Made by a program: the position numbers and the translations under genes. A stretch of 64,000 nt of DNA, taken from NCBI RefSeq assembly GCF_947507565.1, contig NC_089177.1, positions 1,858,648 to 1,922,647 of the forward strand, written 5' to 3'. The notes beneath the pieces were generated by a model. The model saw only the letters and a list, made by a program, of their open reading frames with translations, was not told where the DNA came from and made no database searches. The number at the start of each line of letters is the position of its first letter. The stretch's first letter is position 1. Positions 9,874 to 22,371 of this stretch are shown here, piece by piece. This DNA comes from Oscarella lobularis (lineage: Eukaryota; Porifera; Homoscleromorpha; Homosclerophorida; Oscarellidae).

Positions 9874-12800
9874 TTACTTCGGAATTCTCGGTAGAGTTAG
9901 TATGGTATTTTTCTTGGGCTCTTCCGCAGTGGCCTCTGCTTCCGTTCGCGACTGCATTGCCCTGAGTCTGCAAAAAGTCATAGTGATAACAATGAAAAAA
10001 CTAATTAGATTCTCCTACTTCTCTAATTCTTTTTCGTGCTCAATACGGACAAAGTAGTTTATGACATCAATCGGTTTGACCGATTCGGCTATTTCTCAAG
10101 TGAATAGAGAGCACTCTGTCCAATCAATGCGCTTACCGGTACTTTCATCAATGGATTTCATGCGTTCGCTTGCTTTGGTTTGCTAAAGAGAACGTCTTTC
10201 AGATACTGTACCTAACTAAGCATAGCCTGATAACCTTTTTCCTTGGGCTAACCATACCTCCCCGCCTTCCTTGGATACTGCCAACGAAAATCGTACAAAG
10301 CCGTACAGCTACAGGGACTTCCCCTACCTTCGAATGGCCGCGTTTCCTTGAAGCTGCCCTACTAGGTGACGATTATAGTGTCCGCACCAGCGCTGAAACC
10401 AATCCGACGCCATTGCTGTTAGCCGACTTTTACGGTTTTCTTCTTCCAAATTCTAGAAAGAACATGTAACGGGCTCAATTTTCCTAATTCAAAGTTACCC
10501 AGATATCCCAAGAATCCAATTCCTTCGGGATAAAATACTGATTTTGATCGTCAAGGCCCATAGAGAGAAAATACGTCGCGACTACCTCTCTAGAAAAAAG
10601 TTTTCTCGTACAGCATAGCACAGCGATTGTATTGCAAAGTACCTCATCTCTTCATCCCCGTCTATAAACTGAACAATTAGTTCAACAACGAAAAAGGCAT
10701 CTACAGCGTCAATCCCAAAGAGAAGCCTTAGGCACTCTAATATAAACTAATAGGAACTAGAAATGTTGAAATTCGAAGTCAAAAATTGCAGAATGTACCA
10801 ATTTCTCCTCTTCAACAGCCGAATTAAAAGCAATGTCTCCTCTCAGTTGAGAAGAAAGTGACCCTATAACGATGCTTTTATTAGAAAATCCCTCCTGCTG
10901 ATAAAGGATGTGAAGAGCCTGCAAAAAGAACGTTAATTGAATAAGATAGACTTCAAAGTAGAAATTGCCTTGACAATATCCGTCTTCATAGCTAAGTCAG
11001 ACGATCGCCGCAAGCCTTGCGACAACAATTCAACAAAGTGAGAGACAGTCCACGGCATGGGAAAGTCCTACGAAAGCCATGAAGCACTTCTTTCGCACTT
11101 GCACATTACTTACAGTTATACTGACTCCCGGAAACAAACTCTCAAACCATGAATGGCTCATAAATTGTTCAATAAATTGCGGAACGGTCGGTTGCGGTCG
11201 CGAAGGCGGAGTTGGCGTTCGGGACGGAGTTGGCTTTCGAGGCGGAGGGCTAAACGCTTGACGTTACCAAAACGACTTACTATTTTTAGAACCTCCTTAC
11301 GTTGGATCTTTGGGTGGAGTAGGAGGAGGAGGTGGCGGTGATGGAGTCTTCGGTTTGGGGGCAACAAACTTAACGACTTTTTTCTGCGACGAAACTGGAG
11401 GCAGTCGAGCTTTCGGCGGAGGAGTAGCGGGAGGAGTTGGCTCAGGGCTCGGTTCTTCTGGTTCGGGGTTTTCATCTAATGCCGCGCGAAGGCGGTCCAT
11501 GAAGTCGCTCTCCCCTACCGCGCCGTCATTTTCATCGTCTTCGTCTTCAACGACATTTTCGTTTTCAGCGTCAGCGCGCTTTTTTGCTAGTAGAGCAAGC
11601 TGCTCCGCTGAGAGATCTCGCGGTTTCCAGCGAGATCGCATCTCCTCGATGTCTTGTCCTTTCAGAAAATCCTTCAAAATGATTGAGTTGGGAATGTGAC
11701 AGTCGGGAGCGATGGAGTAGGGCGGCTCATGTTTTGCAAGGGGAGGAAAGAAGCGATCCGGAGAAGACGGTCGCTGAAACGGTTCTTCGGCTAAAATACG
11801 AGAATATACGAGAATCATCAATTCATAGACGACTTAATTAACGCAGAGGCATCAATACATTCAGTCCTCGAATCCAGGTCTGTCCTGTAAGCGTCGCGAT
11901 CAAATTCTTCATCAGGATCGAACTGAAAAAGAAAGATGACGGTCATAATTCGGTAGGCTGTTTCATTACTGCCCGACACCGTAAACTAACGAGGCTATTT
12001 GTATACGGGTTGCCTATTTTCTAGAGGGCTCTTGTGCTCACCTCGACTGATACAAAGTCAGGACCCACTATATCATAGTAATCCCGCCAAGTTTTCTCTT
12101 TCATTTTATTAGAAAGGCTGACTTTGAGCTGCGCAAGAGAAAGTCCCTCTAACTCGAGTCTGCAGTTGCCGTTTTATCACCTTTCCCCGTTCCCTTGCGA
12201 AGTCGCCGTCTCTTATGCGAGTTATTTCCTCGTTTCGTTCAGACAGCAAAGCCATCATCTGCAAAAACATTAAATAAAATTCAAACACGAGAATCGCTCT
12301 GAGAGCTCTTCAAACAAATTTAAAGCTGCGCTTCGATTTTGGTTGGCTTATGCTTTATACCATTTCTTTGGTCTTCATTTCCTGCCTATATTCGTCGCTC
12401 TCCAAATGAGAAGGAACATCACTAAAAGGACTGGATCGATCGACACTAAATATCGTATTACATTAGCAAGAACGCTTAATTTCTGTTAAACCTTGGCGTT
12501 GTTCGAACAGGTACAAGACGAGTTCTATCAGTCTGATCAGGAAACTGGTCCAATATAAGGTCCCTTGTGCGCTCGAACGGAACGCTTGCAAAGCGCATAC
12601 TGACCATGCGCTGCAAATACGATTTTGGTAAAACTGAAAAAAAAAATCACACGGTGATGCAAAGAAGGCAAGGCGTACCATTACCGAATTCAGTCTTACA
12701 TTTCCTAAAGTCGATATTATAAAGTTGACCTTCAATTGACACTACCAGACTTCCCCTAGCACTCGAGAAAGCTACCGCTTCCGGAATAGCATTCAGTTGG

Positions 12801-15608
12801 ATTTCTCTGGAAGGAGGTCAATCAGAACCGCGGCGAGGCCTTCATCGGTCATTTCGTTCACCTCAAAAGCTTTCCCTCGTCATTCCACACTCGCACAGTC
12901 CCGTCCACACTACACGTCGCAAATATGTGAATCTTTTCGCAACACGAAAGAGCGAGAACGGCATCGTTGTGGTCTTCGTCAGGATCGTGAAAAGCTCGAC
13001 CTGTAGCGTTAAGTAGCATTAAATGTTTCCCTCTATCACCCATTCCAAGGTAAGCTTAAACTTTTTTTGGCAAGATTGAATGCTGTCACGGCGTAGCTCG
13101 CACTTGAAGGATTTTGAAATACGGCGAAGAGGCTCTCTCGCACAATTGCCATGTGAGACGACACCTGCGGACAATAGAACGTCAGGAGCGGCGAGAAAGG
13201 ATCAGCAGAAAACGGATACAGCCTCCACACTCTTAAAATTTTATCTAAATTTGAATGAAAAAAGTAATTGCAGACTAATGTCAATTTCATTAATTAGTAC
13301 CATTGCCGAAGGTAACTACGACGTCTCTATTGGAGTTCGCCGTCATAGCGCTTATTTCACCTTCATGAGCCTGAGAAAAATATCTAAATCAGATTGGATT
13401 CATTCTCGTCTTATATTCCTACTTTCACGCTACTGCTCGTTTTCCCGCTTTTACTGTCCAACCAAACTAGCAACCCAAAGGTTGTGCCACCAAGCAATAG
13501 CGTTCTATCCTGAGGAGTGCCGACATCTCGGCCTCCCTGGGCTTGCAAGGCAACCCCCAACCATTTATCCCTTGCTATAGCCTCTTGTAGCATTTCCTAT
13601 ACGAAAGGGAGTAAATGGCTAGCTACTTTCCCCTTTGTTCTACCTCATCCATAGTGTATTCATACATGAACAAGCATACTAATCTCCCTAAAATTATCTG
13701 AAATTGATATTAGCCAAAAAAAATAAAGCTTTCCTTTTACCTATATTGCTCTCTGTTTCTAGTAAGCCTACACGTCTAGATGGATGGGTCTTAGTGCTAA
13801 AAGCAAACACCTTTCCGCTATCACAGAGGCCAAATAAATCATCTAGGAAATGACCTAGATGTATCCACTTCCCTAAGAGCTTCTTTCCTCTAACCTGTCT
13901 GTGGAGCATAAGCTAAGTCCCTGACACTTTCGCTAATGGGCAATAGAGCGGTGCTTATGATGTCTCCACTGGCAGGCGATAGAACATGCATTGCTCCGTT
14001 GTCACATAGCGCCAAAAGTCTTCGAGGCACCTACGAATTTAACGTACTATCAGTACTAGTACATGTAATACGCCACGTACTCGAGGGTGATTCGTATTCA
14101 GAAGTTTTTTTACTGGAGATCTACGCAAGCAAACAGTCTTAAACAGCATCAACATTTAGTCGGCCAACTAACCCAAGTTTTGCCAAAAAACTGTGAAGTT
14201 GATTGATAATCCACGTGTCTATGCAATTTGACGAATAAGAATAGAAACACTTGTGGTTTGGATGAACAGCAAGTCCATTAACAGGATGCATTGTTTCTAG
14301 CCTAAAAAGGACAAAAGAAGTGAAGCTGAATGCGTTTAACCCAAGCCATCAACTTCAGACTTTTCAATCTCGTCTCCAGTGTCTAAGCACCAAACACGTA
14401 TAGTTGTGTCCTCTGATCCTGTAATTAGGCGACGTCCGTACGGATGCATAACCAGGGAGGACACAGATTTCTTATGTCCTGCAAAGACGCGCTGAAGTCG
14501 AAACTCTTCATTCCATACTTTGACTAGAAGCAAGACAGCTATCACAGGCTGTACAAAAAGAAAAAAAGAACCTAACCTGAGCCATCCTTTGCTCCAGTAA
14601 AAATCGCCCCCAACGCAGGCCAAAACAAAAGACTCGTTATAGGACGAGCATGAAGCTCTCTGTACGTTTTCAGATGCTTCGCTTCGTGAAGATTATGCAC
14701 CTACAATGCACAAACGCACGCAGGATACATTTATATTATCTATATCCAACACATGCTCACGTGGACAGCTGATCCGGAAACGACAAAAGAACGCTGAGAA
14801 CGACTGGCTACTTTTTCCAAGTGTAAACAGCAAAGCTTCTCATTCAAACGCATCCCACCCTATAAAACAAGTTTTTCCTAAATTAATTTAAACAGAATCT
14901 GAGCTCATTACGCTGATCTCCGTCCGAGGTACAATTATTTTTGATCCCCTTCGAAACATCCAACACTAGAGACGAGAAGTCTAAAGGCCCACTTCAGAAT
15001 CTTAAACTTTTACAGTGACATTGCCTTGACCACAGGTCACTATTTCATTCGTCAAGTCATTATAAACAGCACTAAAGAAAATATACCTTACGCTTAAAAG
15101 ATTACGTAAACACAGTATTGCTCTACCAGGAAATCTCAGTAGAGAAAGAAGTTTCAAATATGATATGAAATTGATGGTCAAAAAGCTATGACATCAAACA
15201 ACAACGATTTCGCTGCATCATAAACGTTCACGACATCAAGTCTACCTTTAGCTTTGTTCCCCGATATCCAACATACTGGTTGCTCTTCGACGCGTACACG
15301 ACACCACACAAATCGACGCTGAAGGGAATTCGCGTCGAATTTCGTCGCGCGTTCCAAATCTGAATTCCCCTTCCGTCCAGAGCAACGAGAACGTTTCGGG
15401 GTCGATGAAAGACGACCTGTCGAATCACGTTGTCGACCCGAAGCCTCTCCCCGGGAACGACGCCGTGCCGAATTTGAGTATCAAGCTCCATTTCTTCGCT
15501 TAGTGCCGAAGACGTAAATGATCGACGAGAATTCATCGATTGACGCCGTTCGTGCTGCAAAACACCACCCGCGGGGCTTTGTACGTCCATTTCGAGGGAG
15601 GATAGCAA
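9874..15608 (-). CDS. Large WD40-repeat protein, possibly WDR87/WDR97-like
   Basis: More than 20 short exons on the minus strand. The first ones are phase-consistent: 15608-15246, 15185-15127, 15071-15014, 14965-14912, 14700-14577, 14523-14341, then exons near 14300, 14020, 13880, 13595, 13370, 13237, 12990, 12813, 12600, 12150, 11930, 11791-11301, 11250, 11070, 10920, 10740, 10440, 10075 and a last one ending in TAA at 9874-9876. The N-terminal half is a beta-propeller region with WD-type blades (for example 'TGSEDTTIRVW' and 'ATCSVDGTVRVWND'). The middle has an acidic and Pro-rich linker (11300-11560), and the C-terminal part is helical. The order propeller, Pro-rich linker, helical tail and sequences such as 'IQLNAIPEA' recall WDR87/WDR97 proteins of cilia and sperm tails, but this assignment is from memory and tentative. 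Exact edges of the later exons are approximate. Confidence 0.75.
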
Positions 15609-15691
15609 CCGAATAGCCGGGCCTTTCGAACATCAAAACACTCTCCTTTCTAACGCGCGTTTGCTTTGTATCCGACACGCCCTCCTCAGCC
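15609..15691. promoter_or_regulatory. Bidirectional promoter between WD40 gene and palmitoyltransferase gene
   Basis: Only 83 bases separate the two divergent start codons (15608 minus and 15692 plus), so both 5' UTRs and core promoters must overlap. No TATA box is evident. The inference rests on spacing alone. Confidence 0.5.
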
Positions 15692-16874
15692 ATGGCGTTC
15701 TTGAGCGGCCAGGACGGCCTCTGGTTTGTCTGGGATCCGTGCGGCATCATTTGCGTAGCTTTCACTTATGGTCTCATCGTTTTCGCTGACATTATTCTGC
15801 TTGTGACCGTCATTCTGCCGAGTCCGACCGCTTTTATGGCGCTCGCCTATCTCGTCTTTCACCTCTTGACGTTTCTCGCCGTCGCGTCTCACATGCGAGC
15901 TATGCTAACTGATCCTGTAAGCACACAAATTTAGAATTACAGTAGCAACATCCGCATCGGCAGGGTGCGGTTCCGCGCGAATCGATCAGCGCGGAAGCGG
16001 TTCAAGTGAGAAATAGCCAGGGCGAAAATCTGCGTCACTGTCGAACATGTCAAACGATAAAACCTATTCGAGCACATCACTGCAGGTATCCATACTTTTG
16101 ATTGGGTAAGCGGGAAGGCGAAAATTATTTAGTATCTGCCACCGCTGTATAAGAAAGATGGATCATCACTGTCCCTGGTGAGAGTGCGTATTTCGTTCAA
16201 TTTTGTTGTTGACGTTTTGTCACAGGGTTAACAATTGCGTTGGAGAAAACAATCAGAAATTTTTCGTGCTTTTTACTGTATGTATTCAGCTGGCTTAATT
16301 AAGTACATGTTTTCATCTTTTTTTTGTAGTTTTATATATTTGTTATATCTATCTTCGCTCTTGCTATGGGAGTCTACACAATGATCCAATGTGTGTCAAG
16401 TGATTTTCAGGGTATGATATATAGTAATTTATACACTCAGTGTTCATTTAATGACTCGATTCAATTTAGGCTGTGGTGTGCTCTCGCGCGGCGCATCGTT
16501 TCTCTTTCTTGTTCTCCTTCTTTTCGAATCCGTCCTTTTTGCTCTCTTCACTCTCATCATGTGCTTGACTCAACTCCATGCAATATGCACTGACGAAACG
16601 GTAGGACGGCGCGGATCTCTTCACTACTGGTAATCAGTTTTAAAGTCGTCATTTCATTTAGTACATAGAACAGCTGAAACGAGAAGAGAAGAAACGAAGA
16701 GCATCTCTGTAAGAAAAGATCAATACAACACTGGTTGTTTGAAAGTTGTGCTGTAGCGTGGAAAATCTTGAATGCGTTTTTGGTGGCAAGGCGTCACTCC
16801 AGTGGCTCTCTCCTTTCACAAGGCCACCCTGCTATCTTAGGAAACGCGAACCCCGGCTTCTCCACGAAGTTTAA
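15692..16874 (+). CDS. ZDHHC3/ZDHHC7: DHHC palmitoyltransferase, ZDHHC3/ZDHHC7 type
   Basis: Eight exons (15692-15916, 15964-16085, 16133-16177, 16226-16277, 16330-16411, 16470-16600, 16662-16708, 16757-16874) join in phase to 822 bases, 273 residues plus TAA. The protein is a Golgi-type S-palmitoyltransferase that moves a fatty acyl group from CoA to cysteines of membrane-associated proteins. Visible features are an N-terminal 'WDPCGIIC' segment, two membrane helices ending in '[10 protein letters not shown]', a zinc-binding cysteine-rich domain ('[15 protein letters not shown]...[14 protein letters not shown]') with the catalytic DHHC cysteine, '[13 protein letters not shown]', two further helices, 'HAICTDET', and a C-terminal 'VFGG...W.SPF' segment typical of ZDHHC3/7. 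Length agrees with the vertebrate proteins (about 300 residues). It is head-to-head with the WD40 gene. Confidence 0.96.
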
Positions 16875-17440
16875 TCTGAAAAAAGTGTCACTAGTTTGCA
16901 TGGTACAGTAGCTTCTTCCACTTGTTACGTTGGTAGTTGTCGTATGTAAAGGTCACTCACTAATCGATACCAAATTTTGTTTCTTATTTCAGGCCAGGCC
17001 CTTTTTCCCGGATGTCTGGGAGAGAAGGTTAGGGAAGGGCCTGACTTTGTAGTAGGATTCTTACTTTCTAGCTTCTTTTGACGGAAAAAGGATGCTGATT
17101 GCCAATTCAATTTGTGTGCGAATTAGCCTCTCAATTACGCGCTGTGCACGTAAGAGTTTCAGTTTCCGTGAAATCTCGTTTACATTTCTGGTTTTCTGCC
17201 ATTGGTTGTTGATAGCTCTCTGCGCACACCCAACAGTAGTATGACCGGTATGACCTGGTTGCCGTCGTGCCACGTGATCGATGATAAGCGTAAGAGCCGA
17301 ATTGGTCGAACCGACGGCTAAAAAAGCGTTAAAAATTGAAAAGTGCAAAACCAAATAAAAATGACGAAGTAAAGTCTACCTACTACTTTGAATCTCTAAA
17401 AAATCTTCAAAGTATCTTACCACTTGCTGACTTGATGATT
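16875..17440. other. Intergenic stretch without a recognised gene
   Basis: Lies between the palmitoyltransferase stop and the palindrome. An imperfect hairpin around 17000-17050 (AGGCCCTTTTTCCC against GGGAAGGGCCT) is visible. A minus-strand frame at 17061-17354 has no recognisable similarity. Presumably 3' UTR plus intergenic DNA. Confidence 0.5.
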
Positions 17441-17499
17441 CGGCCGTCAGTTTCGTGGAGTGGAGTTCATTGAACTCCACTCCACGAAACTGACGGCCG
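17441..17499. repeat. 59-base near-perfect palindrome (29-base arms, 1-base centre)
   Basis: Bases 17441-17469 and 17471-17499 are exact reverse complements around a single T at 17470. The arms contain CGGCCGTCAGTTTCG and TGGAGTGGAGTTCA blocks. Perfect arms of this length with no spacer are unstable in cells, so it is either very recent, functional as a cruciform, or an assembly or cloning artefact. Confidence 0.95.
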
Positions 17500-17743
17500 T
17501 TTCGGTGATGGCTGCTCTTTGTGCTTCCCCGGCGGCTTCCTTATCCGGAACCCAAATGCATAGATGTAATTACTGTACATCCATGCTCCATGCTAGCTGG
17601 CCCTTGCTAGCTAGCATGCCTGTCTGCCTGTCACGTGCGCAACAGAGCACGTTCCCAGTGGCAAGTTCCAGGGCATCGCTTTAACGCGCGCTTTCTCCAC
17701 TGCAAACGGCTAGCTTCGGCACAACGGTATTCGTTGTTCCCTG
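17500..17743. other. Upstream region of LRRCC1
   Basis: Contains a GCTAGCTAGC-rich spot near 17595-17625 and then leads to the ATG at 17744. It probably holds the LRRCC1 promoter and 5' UTR. No TATA box was recognised. Confidence 0.4.
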
Positions 17744-20700
17744 ATGTCGGACGAATTATCGATAGTGGACGCTCATGTGACGTCTATGGGTTCACTACCG
17801 CTCGTTTCTCGCCTCGTCACCGTCAACCTTCACTGCAATTCGATTGTTCGAATGGAGAACTTGGATGCGCTGCGACTTCTTACTCATCTTGATCTTTCAT
17901 CGAACAAAATTAAGCATATGACAGGAATGGACAATCTCGCATCTTTGCGAACGCTTAATCTCGCCTGCAATCGAATTGGAATCGTCGAAGGACTCAAGGA
18001 ACTGAAGTAAGACGGTAGACTTCACTGTAAAGATCTCTTAGCACATGAGTGCATGGTGTGGTTTTGTTCGTATTTAATTACTGTAATGTGGTAGAGCCTC
18101 GTAGTACCCAGAGATTGTCTCGGCTCGCTCAGGCGAGGAAGGTCTGGCTACGAGGCTACTGTATCTACGTAGGCAGGCGTTCACGCGCTCATTTGCATAT
18201 TCTAGGCGTCTGAAAAGGCTCGATCTTTCTTTCAATCGGCTGACGTCAGTGTCCGGCTTGGGTGAGCAGGCGGGCTCCCAGTATTCGCTTCAATCGATTT
18301 TTCTGCATGGAAATCAGATTAGAGCGCTTGATCATGTAATTCAAAGTATTTCTGGACTTGAGCATATGAGGGAGTTGAGCCTTCGGGAGAATCCGCTGTG
18401 CAAGGCAACTAACCAATGGCGTTCAATGCTACTGGCTTCCCTTTATCATCTTGAAATTCTTGATGGGGTGGATCATAAGGGAAAGGGAATGCTTACAGTG
18501 AGTGAGGAAGATAATTTGGAGGACATCCCTGGCATTCAACGATACTTGAAATACCTAAGGACGTCGTCTAGTGCAGCTGAGGCAAGAGTGTTAAAAGAAT
18601 ATGTAGCTTGTTTGCAGGTCATGTGCAGCCAATTGTAGCTTTTTTACAACAATTCTAATATTACCTAGTACTGAACCACAGCTGCTTAATTGATTAGCGA
18701 ATATCGATTATTTATAGCTTTGTTTTGTTAGGAATCTAGTCAATCTACTGCTGTTAATACGCCTCACATTGATGAAGTTCTAGAGAAACATCGTTCCAGT
18801 AAAATTTTGAGCCATGCTTCATTCTCTGAATCGTCTAGTCATGGGCGTATTCCTCTAGAAAAACAACGTCAGCAGCATTCACGGGCAAATTTAATTTAAA
18901 TATCGATTGTTTTTCCTTTACCTTGGGATCTTGTTTGTAGGGTGATGATCGGCTGAAGGAATTGGAAGAGAAACTGATTGCCATTGCTTCTCAACAGGTA
19001 ACGTTATTCCTCAGAAAAATTCTTTTTTGTTTTGTGCGTTCACTCTTTCTCTAAGGCTGCCATACTAAGTGCTCAATCACTGAAGGAGGTGGAAGCGGAA
19101 AGTGGGACATATTGTTCAGCGTCGGAGAAAGAGAAAGGCAAATTCGTCTTTCTTTATTGATGTCGTTTTTAGTTAGAACTGTGTTTTAGAGGGCGATATT
19201 ACTACGAGTCAAAAGACGCGTAGACGCGTTGGACTGTCATCTCATAACACAAAGAAATCTTCTGGGGATCACGAACCGTTATCGCCGTCTTCGTCGCCGA
19301 CACAAAAGCGATTGACGTCAGTAGAAGAAGATAAACGACGGAGAAATGCAATTGCAAGGAGACGTTTATCCGAACGCAAAGCGACAACAAGGGGACCTGC
19401 AATGTCAGAAGTAAGGATCATTAGTTTAGGTGTTCATCAAAACATGGTCTCTCACAGCTAATAGCCGAGTTGGACGAGGAACGAGATAGGCGTTTTAAGG
19501 CGGAGCAGGCGGCTAGAAAACTAGTTGAACACTTGAAGTTACTGGAGCAGAAGGGTACAAGAACTAAAGGAGCGGCTTGGATTGCAAATAAGCCAATCAA
19601 TTTTTTAGTGTCAGAGCAGCAGCAGCAGCAGGAGACAGTTCTTGTTAAACTCTCACAGTTGCAGCTAATTCTGCGTCAGGAGAAGCAAAATAGGGCCAAT
19701 TTTCAGGATCAGTACGAGAAAACGCGGGTACCCATGTCTAAATCAAATGTAGGAAGGTTTGAACTGCCGTGCTCTAGTCTCGAGCTGCGGAGATGGAAGA
19801 AGAGCTTTCGTTGCGTCAAGAGCAATTGGAGGAGTATCGACTCTCCTTGAAAGATCTGGAAACTGCTACTGCTAAATTGGAAGCGGAGAGATTGCAGGAA
19901 GAAGCCAGTTGGGTAAAGAACTGTGAACTCTCCTTTACTTATACGACTTAAGTGATTGTGTAGAAAAAATCGAAGTATGAGACTCAAACGCGTCTTCAAG
20001 CCATGAAACATGAATTAGAACTGAGTCGTGCAAGCATCAAGCAGTATAAAGAAGAGGTAGAAAAATTGCAGCAACTTTTGGCTGCAAGAGAACAGGAGCA
20101 CAGGTAGAGTGATTACGACAAACGTACGGAACACGTGTTGATTTGAATCTAAGGGTTGAAATGGCGTATCGGATTGACCCGAATCGCCCCGAAATAAAGG
20201 CGATTGTTCGACTGGAATTAGAAAGGGAGAAAGAGCGGTTTGAATACAAGATAAAACACTTGGAAGAGAAGTTGCGTGAGAAAGACGGAGAATACATTAA
20301 ACTGGAAGATGAATTTCGCATGGCGTTGCACATTGAAGAAAAACGCTTCCAGGAGGTAAGCTGCATGGAATGAGGGCGTTTCCTATGATGATGTTTATCA
20401 GCTTCAAGCTGCGTTTGAAAAGGCGGCCGAAGAAGGAAGTACACATAAGAGGGCAGCTCGGTTGGCGAGCGAGAAAGAGGCGAAAGCCAGTGCAATGTTG
20501 GCAGAAATGACGACGGTTGGACTGTTTCAATTCTTGCGTCAGTAGCAATCCTTTGTTTGCAGATGATAAAGGAGCAAAAAGAGCGAATAGCTGCTCTGTC
20601 AAAGTCAAGAAAAGAAGCCGTTGAAGATTATAAGGTGGGTGAGAGACGACAGGAACAGTTCCTCGACACCTTTATCTCGTCAGGGACGGTGGGACGAGAG

Positions 20701-22038
20701 CGAAGCAAATCTTCAGAAGGCAAGGAAAGAGTTGGTTCGGCTGACGGGAGTTGAAGAGGTGCCACCCGTCCACGCGAAGAGGCTATTCTTGATTAGCACT
20801 TTGTCTCCTCGTAGGAAAAAGGGAAGTTGATGGGACAGATAGCTGCTCAAGAGTCCGTGATCGAAGGACTAAGACAGGAGAGAAAATTGTGGGGCCACGA
20901 ACTGGCTCAGCAAGGTTTGAAAAAAAAGAAAAAATTCAATTCTTCTGCACTCCTGCTTTAGGTGCGAATCTGGCTCAAGATCGCGGCAGGATGGAGTCGG
21001 AGATAACGAGCCTTCAAGCCGAAGTGACCCATCTTAAGCGACAGACGGAAGTACGTGACCTTGCTTCTGCTCCTGCAGCCTGAGAGAAGGAAGACATTTT
21101 GTAGAGAGATGCTGATACGATATTGATTAAATCCAAAATGCTGGAAGATCAGACAAACACAATCAGGCAGTTGAAGCAGGTACAGCCACAAACAGATAAA
21201 ATGTCAATTCACTGATTGCTTCCTACGCGTTGTTTCTAAGACCGTAGCACAACACGCTGAAGAACTAAGTTCCTCGAAAGACCAATCGCAAGAAATTTAT
21301 CAAGAATTGGAATCTCAGAATCGCGCTCTCCAAGTCAGTTAAATTAACACGGCGTTTCTCTCAACATCTCACATCTGTCCTTAGGATCGCGTTGAAGTGC
21401 TGCAAGAGAGGAAAGAAGATCTGAAACTAGAATTGGCTACTACGAAAGAAGATCTTGATTGTTGCAAATCAAGTCACAAGTTCCGAACAAGTTTCTGTAG
21501 CTGTTCGTGTCATCCTTTTAGTCATGTTTTAGGAAACTAAAGGAGCAATGGGACAGTCGACTTGAGGCTTTTCGCGGTCTGGAAATTGAAATGCAGAACG
21601 TCAAAGAAACTTTTGCGTCAAAAATTAAAGAGTTGACGGACTTGAAGCGCAAGGCTGAAGAGGAAAGCAGGTGCCTAGTTCCGGTGTGCATGTGCGCTGA
21701 TTTGTAGGGCTTTATGACAGAGCTGCAACGTCTCGTCTACGATCTTGTGACGACGCTTTTCGGCGACAGTTGGATGCGAAGGAACAAAGCCACGAGACGG
21801 AATTGGATCATCTTAGAAAAGAGATGCAGCTGGAAGTGGATATAGCCCATAGAAAGGTCATATTACTTTCTTAGCAGACGCAAAGTAGTGTATACAGTAT
21901 GGTTTTCGACAGGTGGCGGATGTTGAAGACGAAATGAGGGTGATTTTGACTGAATCTGCGAAGGAACGAAAGCAAATGGAATCGCGACTTCTCAAGCTTA
22001 GCAGAGCTTTTCAAGAAGTGGAGCAAGGACTGGATTAG
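17744..22038 (+). CDS. LRRCC1: Leucine-rich repeat and coiled-coil centrosomal protein 1
   Basis: Many-exon gene. Exon 1 is 17744-18006 and exon 2 is 18206-18617; then about 15 short coiled-coil exons follow to a TAG at 22036-22038. The first two exons encode SDS22-type leucine-rich repeats ('LVTVNLHCNSI', 'LTHLDLSSNKI', 'LRTLNLACNRI', 'LKRLDLSFNRL', 'LQSIFLHGNQI') closed by a cap segment. The rest is almost continuous heptad coiled coil. Diagnostic LRRCC1 blocks are 'EYIKLEDEFRMALHIEEKRFQ', 'RKLWGHELAQQGANLAQDRG' and 'MLEDQTNTIRQLKQ', which align closely with the human protein. LRRCC1 is a centrosome/centriole protein needed for centriole structure and ciliogenesis. Exon edges in the coiled-coil half are only partly resolved. 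Confidence 0.93.
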
Positions 22039-22371
22039 TGAAGGCAGAGTCTGTGGGAATGGGTTCGAGGGTTCTCAATAGTTTTTGTACAGCCAGGCAT
22101 AGACGCGTCTACCTATTTGGTCATACCATAGGCCTAGATGGGTCATTCATTGATGCTCTAGAAGACGCTTTTAGCTCTGTACACTCGTGCACCGTTTCAG
22201 CACGGATACAGTAGTTAGTATCCGTGGTTTCAGAGTGTCGATCGAACCATAGATGTATGAGAGACCTGAGAGAGCCCCTGAGAGACCGGCGGCCTGAGAG
22301 AGAGCAATGTGTGCATGCGTGGAGCTTCGAAGATCACCTGATTCGTGCCCAAAGCGAAAGGCATTCTTACC
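22039..22371. other. Intergenic gap with promoter of LRRC20
   Basis: A short purine-rich tract made of repeated GAGAGACC/CTGAGAGA words lies at about 22255-22305. The rest shows nothing recognisable. It must contain the LRRCC1 3' UTR and LRRC20 promoter. Confidence 0.4.

Noticed and set aside
10170-10469. Plus-strand 99-codon frame as a gene
   Set aside because: The minus strand of this interval holds an exon of the WD40 gene (a 'DWFQRWCGHYN' segment) with a proper donor; the plus frame has no recognisable feature.
11079-11699. Plus-strand Gly-rich open frames
   Set aside because: They are the complement of the Pro-rich linker exon of the minus-strand WD40 gene, which has splice sites and fits neighbouring exons.
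17441-17499. Rho-independent style terminator
   Set aside because: The locus is eukaryotic, there is no following T-run, and the arms are far longer than a terminator stem.
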